Origin: Yersinia artesiana
Lineage (GTDB): Bacteria; Pseudomonadota; Gammaproteobacteria; Enterobacterales; Enterobacteriaceae
Direction of reading: 5' to 3'
Assembly: GCF_902726545.1 (NCBI RefSeq)
Contig: NZ_CACVAD010000008.1
Coordinates: forward strand, 44,075-108,074
Length of the DNA stretch: 64,000 nt
Shown here in pieces: positions 53,874-62,892 of the stretch (its first letter is position 1; each line of letters begins with the position of its first letter). Below the pieces are notes generated by a model. The model made no database searches and had not been told where the DNA came from. It worked only from the letters and a program-made list of their open reading frames with translations. Position numbers and translations under genes: made by a program.

Positions 53874-54392
53874 TTAGCGCGCTAAAAGATATCCCTCGTG
53901 CATTAATAACCAGCGTTTCCGCTCCACGCCTCCCGCATAACCGGTCAATGCCCCTTGCTGCCCAATCACCCTATGACAAGGAACAACAATCGATATCGGG
54001 TTCAAGCCGTTCGCCATCCCCACCGCTCGAGAAGCAGTGGGGCGGTTAATGCGTTTTGCTAACTCACCATAAGTAATGGTTTCACCGCAGGGAATTTTAC
54101 GCAGTTGTTGCCAAACTTGACGCTGAAAATCAGTACCGGCGGTTTTCACCGGTAAATTATCAATAATGTCCAATTCGCCGGCAAAATAGCGTTGCATACT
54201 GTCACTCAACCCACCAGGATTGCGCTGTTCCACCAGGGTAAAAGTATTTGCGCCGTAATGATTGTGTAGTAGTTTCATCAGACGTTCATAGTGATCAGTC
54301 CAATCAATGGCGCGTAGCCGGTGCTCTTCGTCAGCAATTAACAACAGTTCCCCCTGTGGGGTTGCCATTCTATCAATCAAAAACGTTTCCAT
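53874..54392 (-). CDS. ogt: Methylated-DNA--protein-cysteine methyltransferase Ogt
   Basis: Encodes a 172-aa DNA repair enzyme that takes methyl or alkyl groups from O6-alkylguanine and O4-methylthymine. The acceptor Cys lies in the IVVPCHRVIG motif (near residue 139). The FQRQVWQQLRKIPCGETITYGELA block is the standard HTH part. Single-use enzyme, constitutive in E. coli. Next to fnr as in E. coli. Confidence 0.95.
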   Translation of the reverse strand: METFLIDRMATPQGELLLIADEEHRLRAIDWTDHYERLMKLLHNHYGANTFTLVEQRNPGGLSDSMQRYFAGELDIIDNLPVKTAGTDFQRQVWQQLRKIPCGETITYGELAKRINRPTASRAVGMANGLNPISIVVPCHRVIGQQGALTGYAGGVERKRWLLMHEGYLLAR

Positions 54393-54641
54393 AGTTCTCC
54401 ACGACGTGCTGCCACTGGTTGAGCGAATTGTTGGCTTAAAAACTTTGCCGGCGATTATTACATGAAAGATAACATCAATAGATGACTATCCGGGCTGAAA
54501 AGCAAAAACCTGCTTTTATTGCGGCGTTAATCGCATAAACCATAACGTTTAGAGATAAAGTCGGGGTGGGCTAAGTGAGTGTAAGCCGCTAGGATAAAAG
54601 TCTGTTATTTACGAAATCAATTCATATCAGGTATTCAATTC

Positions 54642-55430
54642 ATGTCCAATTTTGCTCTGCCTCCTTTATTACGTGAAGACGAACCGCCCGCTGCGGCTAT
54701 CGAACGAGCTGAAAGTCGCTCGCCCTTTATCTTGTTGGCCGACCATGCCGGGCAGCGTATTCCGGTTCAACTTAGGGATTTAGGATTACCAGCAGGAGAA
54801 ATTGATCGACATATTGGTTGGGATATTGGCTCCTTAGCCACTGCGCAGTTACTGAGCCAGTATCTGGATGCCACATTGATTCATCAGCGTTATTCGCGTT
54901 TAGTTATCGATTGTAACCGTACCCCCGGTATCGCCAGTTCTATCCCTGAAATCTCTGAAAATACACGGATCCCGCGTAATATCGGTGTCACAGTGGAAGA
55001 GGCTGAAGCCCGTCGAGCAGCGGTATTTCAGCCCTATCATGACTTGATCACACAGACACTTAATCAGCGCCGTGATAGTGGTCAGCCGAGTATCATTATT
55101 TCGATGCACAGTTTTACGCCGTCATTTAAAAATATTTCCCGACCTTGGCAAATTGGCACGTTATTTCACCGAAATCCTGAGTTTGCGTTGCAGTTAGTGT
55201 CATTTTTACAGCAAGAAGATGCTTTAAATGTCGGCATCAATGAACCTTATGCTATGACAGATGCAACAGATTTCACGTTGCCATTCCATGCCGAGCAGCG
55301 GCAGTTACCTTATGTTGGCATCGAGATTCGCCAGGATCTTATTACTGATGAGAATGGGCAGGAGGAATGGGCCAGACGGCTGGCGCGGTTGTTACCGCAA
55401 GTCCTGACGGCCTATACCCATTCAAACTAA
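54642..55430 (+). CDS. N-formylglutamate amidohydrolase family protein
   Basis: Encodes a 262-aa protein of the FGase family. It has LLADHAGQRIP (near residue 33), a metal-site-like GWDIGS (near 59), DCNRTPG (near 90), MHSFTP (near 153) and GIEIRQD (near 225). Those motifs match N-formylglutamate deformylase and related enzymes of histidine breakdown. There are no hut genes nearby, so the substrate may be different. It lies 250 bp downstream of ogt (divergent), with nothing recognised in that gap. Confidence 0.88.
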   Translation: MSNFALPPLLREDEPPAAAIERAESRSPFILLADHAGQRIPVQLRDLGLPAGEIDRHIGWDIGSLATAQLLSQYLDATLIHQRYSRLVIDCNRTPGIASSIPEISENTRIPRNIGVTVEEAEARRAAVFQPYHDLITQTLNQRRDSGQPSIIISMHSFTPSFKNISRPWQIGTLFHRNPEFALQLVSFLQQEDALNVGINEPYAMTDATDFTLPFHAEQRQLPYVGIEIRQDLITDENGQEEWARRLARLLPQVLTAYTHSN

Positions 55431-55587
55431 GTTGTCACCTATATATTGGCTCAAGAAAAGTCTGTTTTGTGCCAATTATTTTTCCGGGTTTATGACTGGC
55501 CACTATTAATTAGTTATTATCGGTGGCTATAGTTATTTTCAATTTATAACCAATTATTTATCACACAACTTGAAGGTTGATAATCTC

Positions 55588-56106
55588 GTGGAAGCCAAAC
55601 CCGCGCGTATCCTGATCAGTGCCTGTTTGATGGGCAAACCGGTTCGTTATAACGGCAGTGCGCTGTCTGTTCATGATGAAATTATTCAACGCTGGCAGGA
55701 TGAAGGGCGGCTGGTTATGGTGTGTCCTGAACTGGCAGCGGGAATGCCAGTACCTAGACCGCCTGCTGAAATTCAGCAAGGTAATGGTGAAGCGGTATTA
55801 CAGGGCCAGGCCCGGGTGATTGAGCAATGGGGTAATGATGTCAGCCGGGAATTTCTGCAAGGGGCTTATCAGGCATTAGCGTTAGCCCAAAAACATCAGT
55901 GCACCTTGGCTATTCTGACTGAAGGTAGCCCTTCTTGCGGCAGCAGCCGTATTTATGATGGTCATTTTAATGGCACCCAACGCGCAGGACAGGGCGTGAC
56001 AACGGCTTTATTGCGCCGCCATGGGATCACCGTGTTCAGTCATCTTCAACTTGAGCTGGCGGATGATTTTTTGCGAAATGCTTCGCAAATCCAGATTGAA
56101 AATTAA
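55588..56106 (+). CDS. DUF523 family protein
   Basis: Encodes a protein of about 172 aa. ISACLMGKPVRYNGSA, CPELAAGMPVPRPPAEI and LTEGSPSCGSSRIYDG carry the conserved Cys residues of DUF523 (YbbK-like). The GTG start at 55588 is chosen: AAGG lies 11 bp upstream; a TTG at 55570 is possible but has no ribosome-binding site. The function is unknown; conserved Cys hint at metal or thiol chemistry. It lies 140 bp after the FGase-like gene and 106 bp before sbmC. Confidence 0.8.
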   Translation: MEAKPARILISACLMGKPVRYNGSALSVHDEIIQRWQDEGRLVMVCPELAAGMPVPRPPAEIQQGNGEAVLQGQARVIEQWGNDVSREFLQGAYQALALAQKHQCTLAILTEGSPSCGSSRIYDGHFNGTQRAGQGVTTALLRRHGITVFSHLQLELADDFLRNASQIQIEN

Positions 56107-56129
56107 TCAAAAGTCATAAAATGTCGCTA

Positions 56130-56149
56130 TACTGTATAAATACACAGTA
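56130..56149. promoter_or_regulatory. LexA (SOS) box upstream of sbmC
   Basis: TACTGTATAAATACACAGTA has the CTG-N10-CAG core and the flanking T and A bases of a strong SOS box. It lies 63 bp before the sbmC start. E. coli sbmC is SOS-controlled. This is a strong match by eye. Confidence 0.9.
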
Positions 56150-56212
56150 TTCATATGATTCGTATCTTCCGTCACTTGATTTTTATTGAAACCATTAAGT
56201 CGAGGTAGCGAT

Positions 56213-56686
56213 ATGGCATTTCAGATAATTGAAAAACAACCGCAACAAATTGTGAGTATCCGAGTCGTCGGCCCTTATCACGAAACCATCCCAAAAGGTT
56301 TTGACCAACTATCATCACTTTATACTCAGCATCAAATTCCGGGAAAAGATTGGTTAGCACTTTACTGGGATAACCCAGAAACCAATACACCGGCTAAGTT
56401 GCGGGCTGATGTGTCATTGTCTGTTGCGGATGATTATGTCTTACCGCCAGAACTCAGTGATCACTTGCAATTGCAGGTGATTCCCGCGGGCTTGTATGCG
56501 GTGTATCACACTCGAGTAACGGATGATGATTACGCCAAGGCTTGGGGAGAGTTGTATCACCAGCATTTACCACAAAGTGGCTATCGCCCGACCGAAGGGG
56601 CGTGCTACGAAGTTTACCTCAATGACGGCAGGGCTGATGGCTATTTTGATATTGATATCTACCAATCCGTTGAGAAAAACCAATAA
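56213..56686 (+). CDS. sbmC: DNA gyrase inhibitor SbmC (GyrI)
   Basis: Encodes a 157-aa GyrI-like protein that binds gyrase and protects cells from toxins such as microcin B17 and some alkylating agents. VGPYHETIPKGFDQL and YWDNPETNTPAKLRADVSL (residues about 18-75) and CYEVYLNDGRADGYFDIDIY (near the end) match E. coli SbmC. GAGGTAGCGAT precedes ATG 56213; an in-frame upstream ATG at 56186 lies before this. Controlled by the LexA box upstream. Confidence 0.93.
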   Translation: MAFQIIEKQPQQIVSIRVVGPYHETIPKGFDQLSSLYTQHQIPGKDWLALYWDNPETNTPAKLRADVSLSVADDYVLPPELSDHLQLQVIPAGLYAVYHTRVTDDDYAKAWGELYHQHLPQSGYRPTEGACYEVYLNDGRADGYFDIDIYQSVEKNQ

Positions 56687-56904
56687 AGTTAGATAAGCAG
56701 CCGGGTCTGAACAGTTCGGCTGTTTGCCACATCATTGTTGGCTTTTTTGGGATAGTGTTGTCGAATAATAGGTCATTATCCGCAGTAGTAAAAGTGGCAT
56801 GCTTTGTCTACCGATTTAAGTGGGTTAGCGCTTGTCTTTTAGACGTTAGGAGCAGCTGCCCGCGAACCAAGACAGACGATGAAACTCGCATTCAGGATAA
56901 TATT

Positions 56905-57645
56905 ATGACAAATACCATTCAGCAGGTCGCGATTGTTACCGGTGCATCACGGGGTATTGGTGCGGCAATAGCCGAGCGTTTGGCTCAGGAGGGCTATACC
57001 GTCTTGATCAATTACTCTCGGGCTGATGATGAAGCCGCAGCCTTGGTGCGTAAAATTCAACAAGCGGGCGGCAATGCATTGAGTGCCAAAGGCGATATTA
57101 GCGATCCCACCGCCGTGGCCCAATTGTTTACCAAAGCTGAAACCGCCTTCGGTGGGGTTGATGTGTTGGTCAATAATGCCGGTATTATGTCACTCAGCAC
57201 GGTGGCAGACAGCGACGATGAACATTTTGACCGCCAAATTGCCATTAACCTGAAAGGAAGCTTCAACGGAATGCGAGAAGCGGCGAAACGGCTCAGAAAT
57301 GGCGGCCGAATTGTTAATTTCTCAACCAGTGTTGTGGGCTTAAAGTTGGAAAAATATGCTGTTTATGCTGCCACCAAGGCTGCGGTTGAAACGATGACGG
57401 CGATTCTGGCAAAAGAGTTGCGAGGCCGCGATATTACTGTCAATGCTGTGGCTCCAGGGCCGACCGCGACTGATCTTTTCCTGAACGGAAAATCCGCTGA
57501 ACTGATTGAAAAAATGGCGAAAATGGCACCATTAGAAAGATTGGGCACACCAGAGGACATTGCAGCGGCTGTGGCATTTTTGGTCGGAAAAGACGGCGGC
57601 TGGATCAATGGGCAAGTGCTGCGCGCCAATGGTGGGTTGATTTAA
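56905..57645 (+). CDS. SDR family oxidoreductase
   Basis: Encodes a 246-aa classical short-chain dehydrogenase. TGASRGIGAAIAERL (near residue 12) is the nucleotide-binding motif; the NNAG motif is in VLVNNAGIMS (near 87); Ser, Tyr and Lys are in FSTSV and YAVYAATKAA (near 137-155). The start at 56905 has AGGATA 6 bp upstream; an in-frame start at 56755 is 50 codons longer without support. The function (a ketone reductase) and substrate are unknown. It lies between sbmC and phoA. Confidence 0.93.
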   Translation: MTNTIQQVAIVTGASRGIGAAIAERLAQEGYTVLINYSRADDEAAALVRKIQQAGGNALSAKGDISDPTAVAQLFTKAETAFGGVDVLVNNAGIMSLSTVADSDDEHFDRQIAINLKGSFNGMREAAKRLRNGGRIVNFSTSVVGLKLEKYAVYAATKAAVETMTAILAKELRGRDITVNAVAPGPTATDLFLNGKSAELIEKMAKMAPLERLGTPEDIAAAVAFLVGKDGGWINGQVLRANGGLI

Positions 57646-57714
57646 CCCTATTGTGGGAAGGCGCGGTGGGGCCAGGGAATTCCCCTGAAAGATAAGGAAT
57701 AATAATTAGTTGGG

Positions 57715-57750
57715 CTGCCATAAAAGCGTGGACTGTCATAAAAGCGTCAT
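57715..57750 (+). promoter_or_regulatory. Tandem Pho boxes before phoA
   Basis: CTGTCATAAAAGCGTCAT (57733-57750) fits the 18-bp PhoB consensus CTGTCATAAAT-type with a second repeat, and CTGCCATAAAAGCGTGGA lies directly upstream. TAGTAT at 57761-57766 is the likely -10, 10 bp after the box, the spacing of the E. coli phoA promoter. Confidence 0.85.
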
Positions 57751-57823
57751 TCGCCTGTTCTAGTATCCGTTGTAACCAATCAATACAAATTGTATGACTG
57801 TTTTACAACAAGGAACTCTACTG

Positions 57824-59254
57824 ATGCAGAACCGCGTATCCACTTTGTCCGGCATAGCGTTATCTACTTTGATGCTGAGCAGCTCTTTGTTCGCCCCCAA
57901 TGCTGTTGCCGCTGCCACCGGTTTATACGATCGCAGCGCCCACGGTGATATCACTCAATTTGGTGGTGCTCGCCGTTTAACAGAAGATCAAACTCAGGCT
58001 CTTCGTGACTCGCTGTCCAACAAAACGGTAAAAAATGTCATTTTGCTGATAGGCGATGGGATGGGCGACTCAGAGATAACCTCGGCTCGTAACTATGCCA
58101 TGGGCGCGGGTGGTTTCTTCAAAGGGATTGATGCATTGCCGCTGACCGGACAATACACGCACTATTCATTAGATAAGAAAACACAGAAACCCGATTATGT
58201 AACTGACTCGGCCGCGTCGGCGACTGCATGGTCTTCCGGTGTGAAAACCTATAATGGCGCACTGGGTGTCGATGTGTTCGGGAAAGATCACGTCACCTTG
58301 TTGGAATTGGCTAAAAAAGCGGGTAAAGCTACTGGCAACGTTTCAACGGCTGAACTGCAAGATGCAACGCCTGCGGCACAATTTGCCCATGTCACTGGTC
58401 GCAAATGTTATGGCCCGGAAGAAACCAGTGAGAAGTGCAGCACGAATGCGCTGGAGAATGGCGGTCGTGGTTCCATCACTGAGCAAATGATTGAAGGGCG
58501 CGCCGATGTTACCTTAGGCGGCGGCTCAAAATCATTTAGCCAGGTTGCCAAAGCGGGTGAATGGAAAGATAAATCTTTGCGTGATCAGGCACTGGCTCGC
58601 GGTTATGTGATTGTCGAAAACCTGGATGATTTGAATGCTATAAAACAGGCCGACCAACAAAAGCCACTGTTGGGGTTATTCAGTTCTGGCAACATGCCGG
58701 TGCGTTGGCAGGGGCCAAAAGCCTCTTATCACGGCAATATAGATAAGCCGCCGGTGATTTGTGAAAACAATGCTGAGCGAACTCAGGGCACGCCAACCTT
58801 GGCCGTTATGACGGAAAAGGCTATTGACCTGCTGAAAACCAATGAGAAGGGCTTTTTCTTACAAGTCGAAGGGGCATCAATCGATAAACAAGATCACGCA
58901 GCTAACCCTTGCGGCCAGTTTGGTGAAACCGTTGATTTGGACGAAGCAGTGCAAAAAGCATTGGAGTTTGCTCGCGCGGATGGCAACACACTGGTTATCG
59001 TGACCGCAGACCATGCTCATTCCAGTCAAATTATTGAAGCTGATGCCAAAGCTCCGGGCCTGACCCAAGCTCTAACCACCAAAGATGGCGCAATAATGGC
59101 TATCAGTTATGGCAACTCAGAAGATGATTCCCAGGGGCATACCGGCACACAATTGCGTATTGCCGCTTACGGCCCACATGCGGCGAATGTAGTGGGTCTG
59201 ACAGACCAAACTGATCTGTTCTTTACCATGCGCGATGCCATGGCGATTAAATAA
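57824..59254 (+). CDS. phoA: Alkaline phosphatase PhoA
   Basis: Encodes a 476-aa periplasmic zinc enzyme that releases phosphate from organic esters. The signal peptide is residues 1 to about 29. The nucleophile Ser lies in the DSAASATAW motif (near residue 131). Metal ligand segments [10 protein letters not shown] (near 75), ADHAHSS and [11 protein letters not shown] are intact. AAGGA precedes ATG 57824; an in-frame ATG at 57794 lies before it. Phosphate control by the upstream Pho boxes. Confidence 0.95.
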   Translation: MQNRVSTLSGIALSTLMLSSSLFAPNAVAAATGLYDRSAHGDITQFGGARRLTEDQTQALRDSLSNKTVKNVILLIGDGMGDSEITSARNYAMGAGGFFKGIDALPLTGQYTHYSLDKKTQKPDYVTDSAASATAWSSGVKTYNGALGVDVFGKDHVTLLELAKKAGKATGNVSTAELQDATPAAQFAHVTGRKCYGPEETSEKCSTNALENGGRGSITEQMIEGRADVTLGGGSKSFSQVAKAGEWKDKSLRDQALARGYVIVENLDDLNAIKQADQQKPLLGLFSSGNMPVRWQGPKASYHGNIDKPPVICENNAERTQGTPTLAVMTEKAIDLLKTNEKGFFLQVEGASIDKQDHAANPCGQFGETVDLDEAVQKALEFARADGNTLVIVTADHAHSSQIIEADAKAPGLTQALTTKDGAIMAISYGNSEDDSQGHTGTQLRIAAYGPHAANVVGLTDQTDLFFTMRDAMAIK

Positions 59255-59275
59255 ATACCCGCACTTGTTGTTGAG

Positions 59276-59305
59276 AATCCCGGTGCAGTTGTGGCCGGGA
59301 TTTTT
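59276..59305 (+). terminator. Terminator after phoA
   Basis: AATCCCGG pairs with CCGGGATT around an 11-nt loop, followed by TTTTC. It lies 22 bp past phoA. Confidence 0.85.
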
Positions 59306-59376
59306 CATTTCTGCACGTTGCCCCAATTTTCTACACCACTAGCAAGCCTTCCTTTACATCACTACAGCTTACCAAT

Positions 59377-59392
59377 TGTTATAATTATAACA
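59377..59392. promoter_or_regulatory. DeoR-type palindrome 1 upstream of deoK
   Basis: TGTTATAATTATAACA is a perfect 16-bp palindrome. It fits the E. coli DeoR operator TGTTAGAATTCTAACA in its outer five bases each side. It lies 143 bp before deoK. Confidence 0.65.
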
Positions 59393-59483
59393 TTAACCTC
59401 GCTCTGGATAAGGCCAATTTTCGGTATATTGCACTTTCATTGATGCGATCATTGTCACATACATAACATTTCTCGCCTGTTAA

Positions 59484-59499
59484 TGTTATTGCAATAACA
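59484..59499. promoter_or_regulatory. DeoR-type palindrome 2 upstream of deoK
   Basis: TGTTATTGCAATAACA is a perfect 16-bp palindrome (20 bp with flanking bases), with the same TGTTA...TAACA arms as palindrome 1. Centres are 107 bp apart, suggesting possible looping. It lies 36 bp before deoK. Confidence 0.7.
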
Positions 59500-59534
59500 T
59501 TGAATGATAAAAAAATAGCACAGAGGAATGGATG

Positions 59535-60464
59535 ATGGATATTGCAGTCATTGGCTCGAACATGGTTGATCTGATTACCTACATTGATGACATGCCACAA
59601 GTCGGGGAAACATTAGAAGCACCAGATTTTGAAATCGGATGTGGGGGAAAGGGGGCAAATCAGGCGGTCGCAGCGGCCAGATTAGGTGCCAATGTCATGA
59701 TGGTTACCCGCGTAGGTGATGATCTTTTTGCTGAAAATACCATTAGAAATCTGCAACAAGCGGGGGTGGATACCCAACATGTTAAAGCAGTCGCTGGAAC
59801 GTCCAGTGGCGTGGCTCCGATTTTTGTCGATAAGTCGTCACAAAATCGTATTTTGATTATTAAAGGTGCCAACAACCACCTATTACCGGCAGATGTTGAC
59901 GCCGCCGCAGATGCTTTAAAAACCTGCCAGTTGATTATCTTACAACTCGAAATCCCACTGGAAACTGTTTACGCCGCCATTGATTTTGCCAGACAGAATA
60001 ATATTAAAGTTATTCTTAATCCGGCCCCAGCTTCCAAAGCATTGGATATCGGCTACGCCTGCCAATGTGAATTCTTTATGCCAAATGAAACAGAACTGGC
60101 CATTCTGACAGGAATGCCAGTAGACAGTCTGGATAATATCTATCGGGCAGGGCGTAGTTTGTTGGATAAAGGCCTGCATAATCTGATTATTACCTTGGGG
60201 CATCGTGGCTCGTTATGGATGCATGGCGAAGAAATTCATCATGTTCCACCGGTTAGTGTTCACGCCATCGATACCAGCGGTGCGGGAGATGCTTTCATTG
60301 GGTGTTTTGCTCATGAATATGTCTTGCATGGCGACATATTAAAAGCCATGGAAATGGCGTCTGCTTTTGCTGCATACAGTGTCACCGGCAAAGGAACGCA
60401 ACGTTCTTACCCTGACGCGTCGCAATTTATTGATTTTTTACAGACCCTACACCAAGGAAAATAA
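59535..60464 (+). CDS. deoK: Deoxyribokinase DeoK (PfkB family)
   Basis: Encodes a 309-aa PfkB-type sugar kinase, phosphorylating 2-deoxy-D-ribose at C5. MDIAVIGSNMVDLITYIDDMP and FEIGCGGKGANQAVAAARLGANV match my memory of Salmonella DeoK. The catalytic DTSGAGDAFIGCFAHEYV lies near residue 245. The second of two ATGs is chosen for its GAGGA spacing. It is followed 1 bp later by deoP. Ribokinase (RbsK) is the main alternative; the FucP-type partner and deoX favour DeoK. DeoC aldolase would then act on the product. Confidence 0.88.
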   Translation: MDIAVIGSNMVDLITYIDDMPQVGETLEAPDFEIGCGGKGANQAVAAARLGANVMMVTRVGDDLFAENTIRNLQQAGVDTQHVKAVAGTSSGVAPIFVDKSSQNRILIIKGANNHLLPADVDAAADALKTCQLIILQLEIPLETVYAAIDFARQNNIKVILNPAPASKALDIGYACQCEFFMPNETELAILTGMPVDSLDNIYRAGRSLLDKGLHNLIITLGHRGSLWMHGEEIHHVPPVSVHAIDTSGAGDAFIGCFAHEYVLHGDILKAMEMASAFAAYSVTGKGTQRSYPDASQFIDFLQTLHQGK

Positions 60465-60465
60465 A

Positions 60466-61797
60466 ATGCGCCTTAATACCGTTCAACTGCCCGATGGCTA
60501 TTTAAATAAAACACCATTATTCCAGTTTATTTTGCTTTCCTGTTTATTCCCGCTTTGGGGATGCGCAGCCAGTCTGAATGATATTTTAATTACCCAATTT
60601 AAAAGCGTTTTTGCACTCAGCGATTTTGCCAGTGCACTGGTACAAAGTGCTTTTTATGGTGGTTATTTTCTGATTGCTATTCCTGCATCATTAGTGATTA
60701 AAAAAAGCAGTTATAAAGTCGCTATATTGATTGGGCTAACACTTTATATTGTGGGCTGTACTCTATTTTACCCGGCCTCTCATATGGCAACCTATACCAT
60801 GTTTCTGGCGGCTATTTTCGCTATTGCCATTGGGTTAAGTTTCCTTGAAACAGCCGCGAATACCTACAGTTCAATGATTGGTCATAAAGATTATGCGACG
60901 TTGCGGCTCAATATCAGCCAGACGTTTTATCCCATTGGCGCATTGATGGGGATCGTATTAGGGAAATATCTGGTATTCCAGGAAGGCGACAGTTTACAGA
61001 ATCAAATGGCATCAATGACGCCAGAACAGATTCATGAATTCCGCCTCAGCATGTTAGAACACACATTAGAGCCTTATAAATATCTGATTTTTGTCCTGTT
61101 ATTGGTCATGCTGCTTTTTGTTATTACCCGCTACCCTCATTGCAAACCGCAAGGTGACAATAATAAAAAAGTAGCTCAACCTTCATTAAAAGAAACACTG
61201 AAATATCTGGCAGGCAATGGGCGTTTCAAAAAAGGCATTATGGCGCAGTTCCTCTATGTGGGAATGCAGGTTGCAGTATGGTCCTTTACTATTCGCTTAG
61301 CCTTGAATCTGGGCGCATCTAATGAGCGGGATGCATCAAACTTTATGATTTACAGCTTTATTTGCTTCTTTATTGGTAAGTTTATTGCCAACTTCCTGAT
61401 GACGCGTTTTAAAGCTGAAAAAGTGTTAATAGCTTATTCCATCTTAGGAGCGTTGACCCTGTTATATGTAGTATGCGTGCCTAACTTTACAGCGGTTTAT
61501 GCGGCGGTATTTGTCAGTGTCCTGTTCGGGCCTTGTTGGGCGACTATTTATGCTGGCACGCTGGATACTGTGGATAATAAATATACCGAAGTTGCCGGGG
61601 CCATTATTGTCATGTCAATTGTGGGTGCTGCTGTGGTACCGGCATTGCAAGGCTTTGTCTCTGACCATCTGGGTTCAATGCAGCATGCTTTCGTGGTCTC
61701 ACTATTATGCTTTGTTTATGTAGGTTTCTATTTTTGGGGTGAACTGCGCAATAAGCAGCGGGTCAATGCGGCAATATTGGCAAATAATGAATCCTAA
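60466..61797 (+). CDS. deoP: Deoxyribose MFS permease DeoP (FucP family)
   Basis: Encodes a 443-aa transporter of the fucose/proton symporter branch. FPLWGCAASLNDILITQFKSVF near residue 27 and the GLSFLETAANTYSSMIG segment (near 124) match FucP. Twelve helices are predicted. AAGGAAAATAAA is the ribosome-binding site. It probably brings 2-deoxy-D-ribose into the cell. It is 1 bp downstream of deoK and 21 bp upstream of deoX. Confidence 0.88.
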   Translation: MRLNTVQLPDGYLNKTPLFQFILLSCLFPLWGCAASLNDILITQFKSVFALSDFASALVQSAFYGGYFLIAIPASLVIKKSSYKVAILIGLTLYIVGCTLFYPASHMATYTMFLAAIFAIAIGLSFLETAANTYSSMIGHKDYATLRLNISQTFYPIGALMGIVLGKYLVFQEGDSLQNQMASMTPEQIHEFRLSMLEHTLEPYKYLIFVLLLVMLLFVITRYPHCKPQGDNNKKVAQPSLKETLKYLAGNGRFKKGIMAQFLYVGMQVAVWSFTIRLALNLGASNERDASNFMIYSFICFFIGKFIANFLMTRFKAEKVLIAYSILGALTLLYVVCVPNFTAVYAAVFVSVLFGPCWATIYAGTLDTVDNKYTEVAGAIIVMSIVGAAVVPALQGFVSDHLGSMQHAFVVSLLCFVYVGFYFWGELRNKQRVNAAILANNES

Positions 61798-61818
61798 TTA
61801 ACCGGGGAGTAATCATAA

Positions 61819-62832
61819 ATGACCGCCCAAATAATGCTGTTTCGTGAACAATTCAGCCGTCATGAGCAGGAAATTTACCGCAGTGATTATTTTACTGTGA
61901 CCAGTTTTAAATATGCATCAGGTATTGAAGTGTTAAAAATCACCAACTCACGAGGTTATATCACTCTGTTGCCTTATTACGGCCAGATGATTTGGGATGC
62001 AGAATTTGATGGTCACAATCTGAAAATGGATAACATGTTTTCTCAGCCTAAGCGGGGGGAGAATATTGTCGATACTTACGGTTGTTTTGCTTTCCATTCA
62101 GGCCTGCTGCGCAACGGTTGCCCATCATCTGAGGATGACCATGTATTACATGGTGAAATGCCATGCGCCGACATGGACCAAGCCTGGTTAGTTGTTGAGG
62201 GTGATCGACTGGCACTGACGGGCCGTGTGGAATATGTAAAAGGTTTTGGTGACCACTATTGTGCTCAACCGCTAGTTCGGTTGACCGCAGATAGTGCACA
62301 ATTCGATATTGAAATGAATGTGACTAACTTAGCCAGCATCGCTATGCCTCTCCAGTATATGTGTCATATGAATTACGCTTATATTCCAGGGGCCACTTTC
62401 CGGCAAAATTTACCCGGCTCAGCCTTAACACTACGTGAAACTGTGCCCGCACATGTTCATCCAACACCGCAATGGCTGCAATACACACAGCAATTACGCG
62501 AACGTCCGGCGGGACTCACTGATTTAAATGAGCCTGAGTTTTATGATCCGGAAATTGTTTTCTTTGCCGATGATCTTTCACAATATGTTGATAATGCCGA
62601 GTTCTTTATGCTGGCTCCGCAAGGGCACCGCTTTGTCACACGTTTTTCAACTAAACAGTTTAATTATGGTACTCGCTGGATATTACATAATGGCGATCAG
62701 AAAGTGGCTGCTTTTATTTTACCGGCGACCTGTCGTCCAGAAGGGTATTTAGCCGCAAAAGAGAAGGGCACTTTGCAGATGTTATCACCGGGAGAAACCC
62801 GCCATTTTAGCGTAACCACTGGGGTGGTTTAA
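61819..62832 (+). CDS. deoX: DeoX, DUF4432 aldose-1-epimerase-like protein
   Basis: Encodes a 337-aa protein of the galactose mutarotase-like superfamily (DUF4432). ITLLPYYGQMIWDAEFDGHNLKMDN, HSGLLRNGCPSSEDDHVLHGEMP and NLASIAMPLQYMCHMNYAY are seen. It likely converts sugar anomers, perhaps of deoxyribose, before phosphorylation. Salmonella deoX has an unknown product in the same place. It ends the deoK-deoP-deoX operon, with a terminator behind it. Confidence 0.85.
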   Translation: MTAQIMLFREQFSRHEQEIYRSDYFTVTSFKYASGIEVLKITNSRGYITLLPYYGQMIWDAEFDGHNLKMDNMFSQPKRGENIVDTYGCFAFHSGLLRNGCPSSEDDHVLHGEMPCADMDQAWLVVEGDRLALTGRVEYVKGFGDHYCAQPLVRLTADSAQFDIEMNVTNLASIAMPLQYMCHMNYAYIPGATFRQNLPGSALTLRETVPAHVHPTPQWLQYTQQLRERPAGLTDLNEPEFYDPEIVFFADDLSQYVDNAEFFMLAPQGHRFVTRFSTKQFNYGTRWILHNGDQKVAAFILPATCRPEGYLAAKEKGTLQMLSPGETRHFSVTTGVV

Positions 62833-62854
62833 TACCGGTTGTTTTCTTTATTAA

Positions 62855-62880
62855 GGCGGGCAAGGAAGCCCGCCAGTTTT
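62855..62880 (+). terminator. Terminator after deoX
   Basis: A perfect 7-bp GC-rich stem, GGCGGGC paired with GCCCGCC, with a 6-nt loop, followed by AGTTTT. It lies 23 bp after deoX. Confidence 0.85.
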
Positions 62881-62892
62881 CACCGCTAAAAA

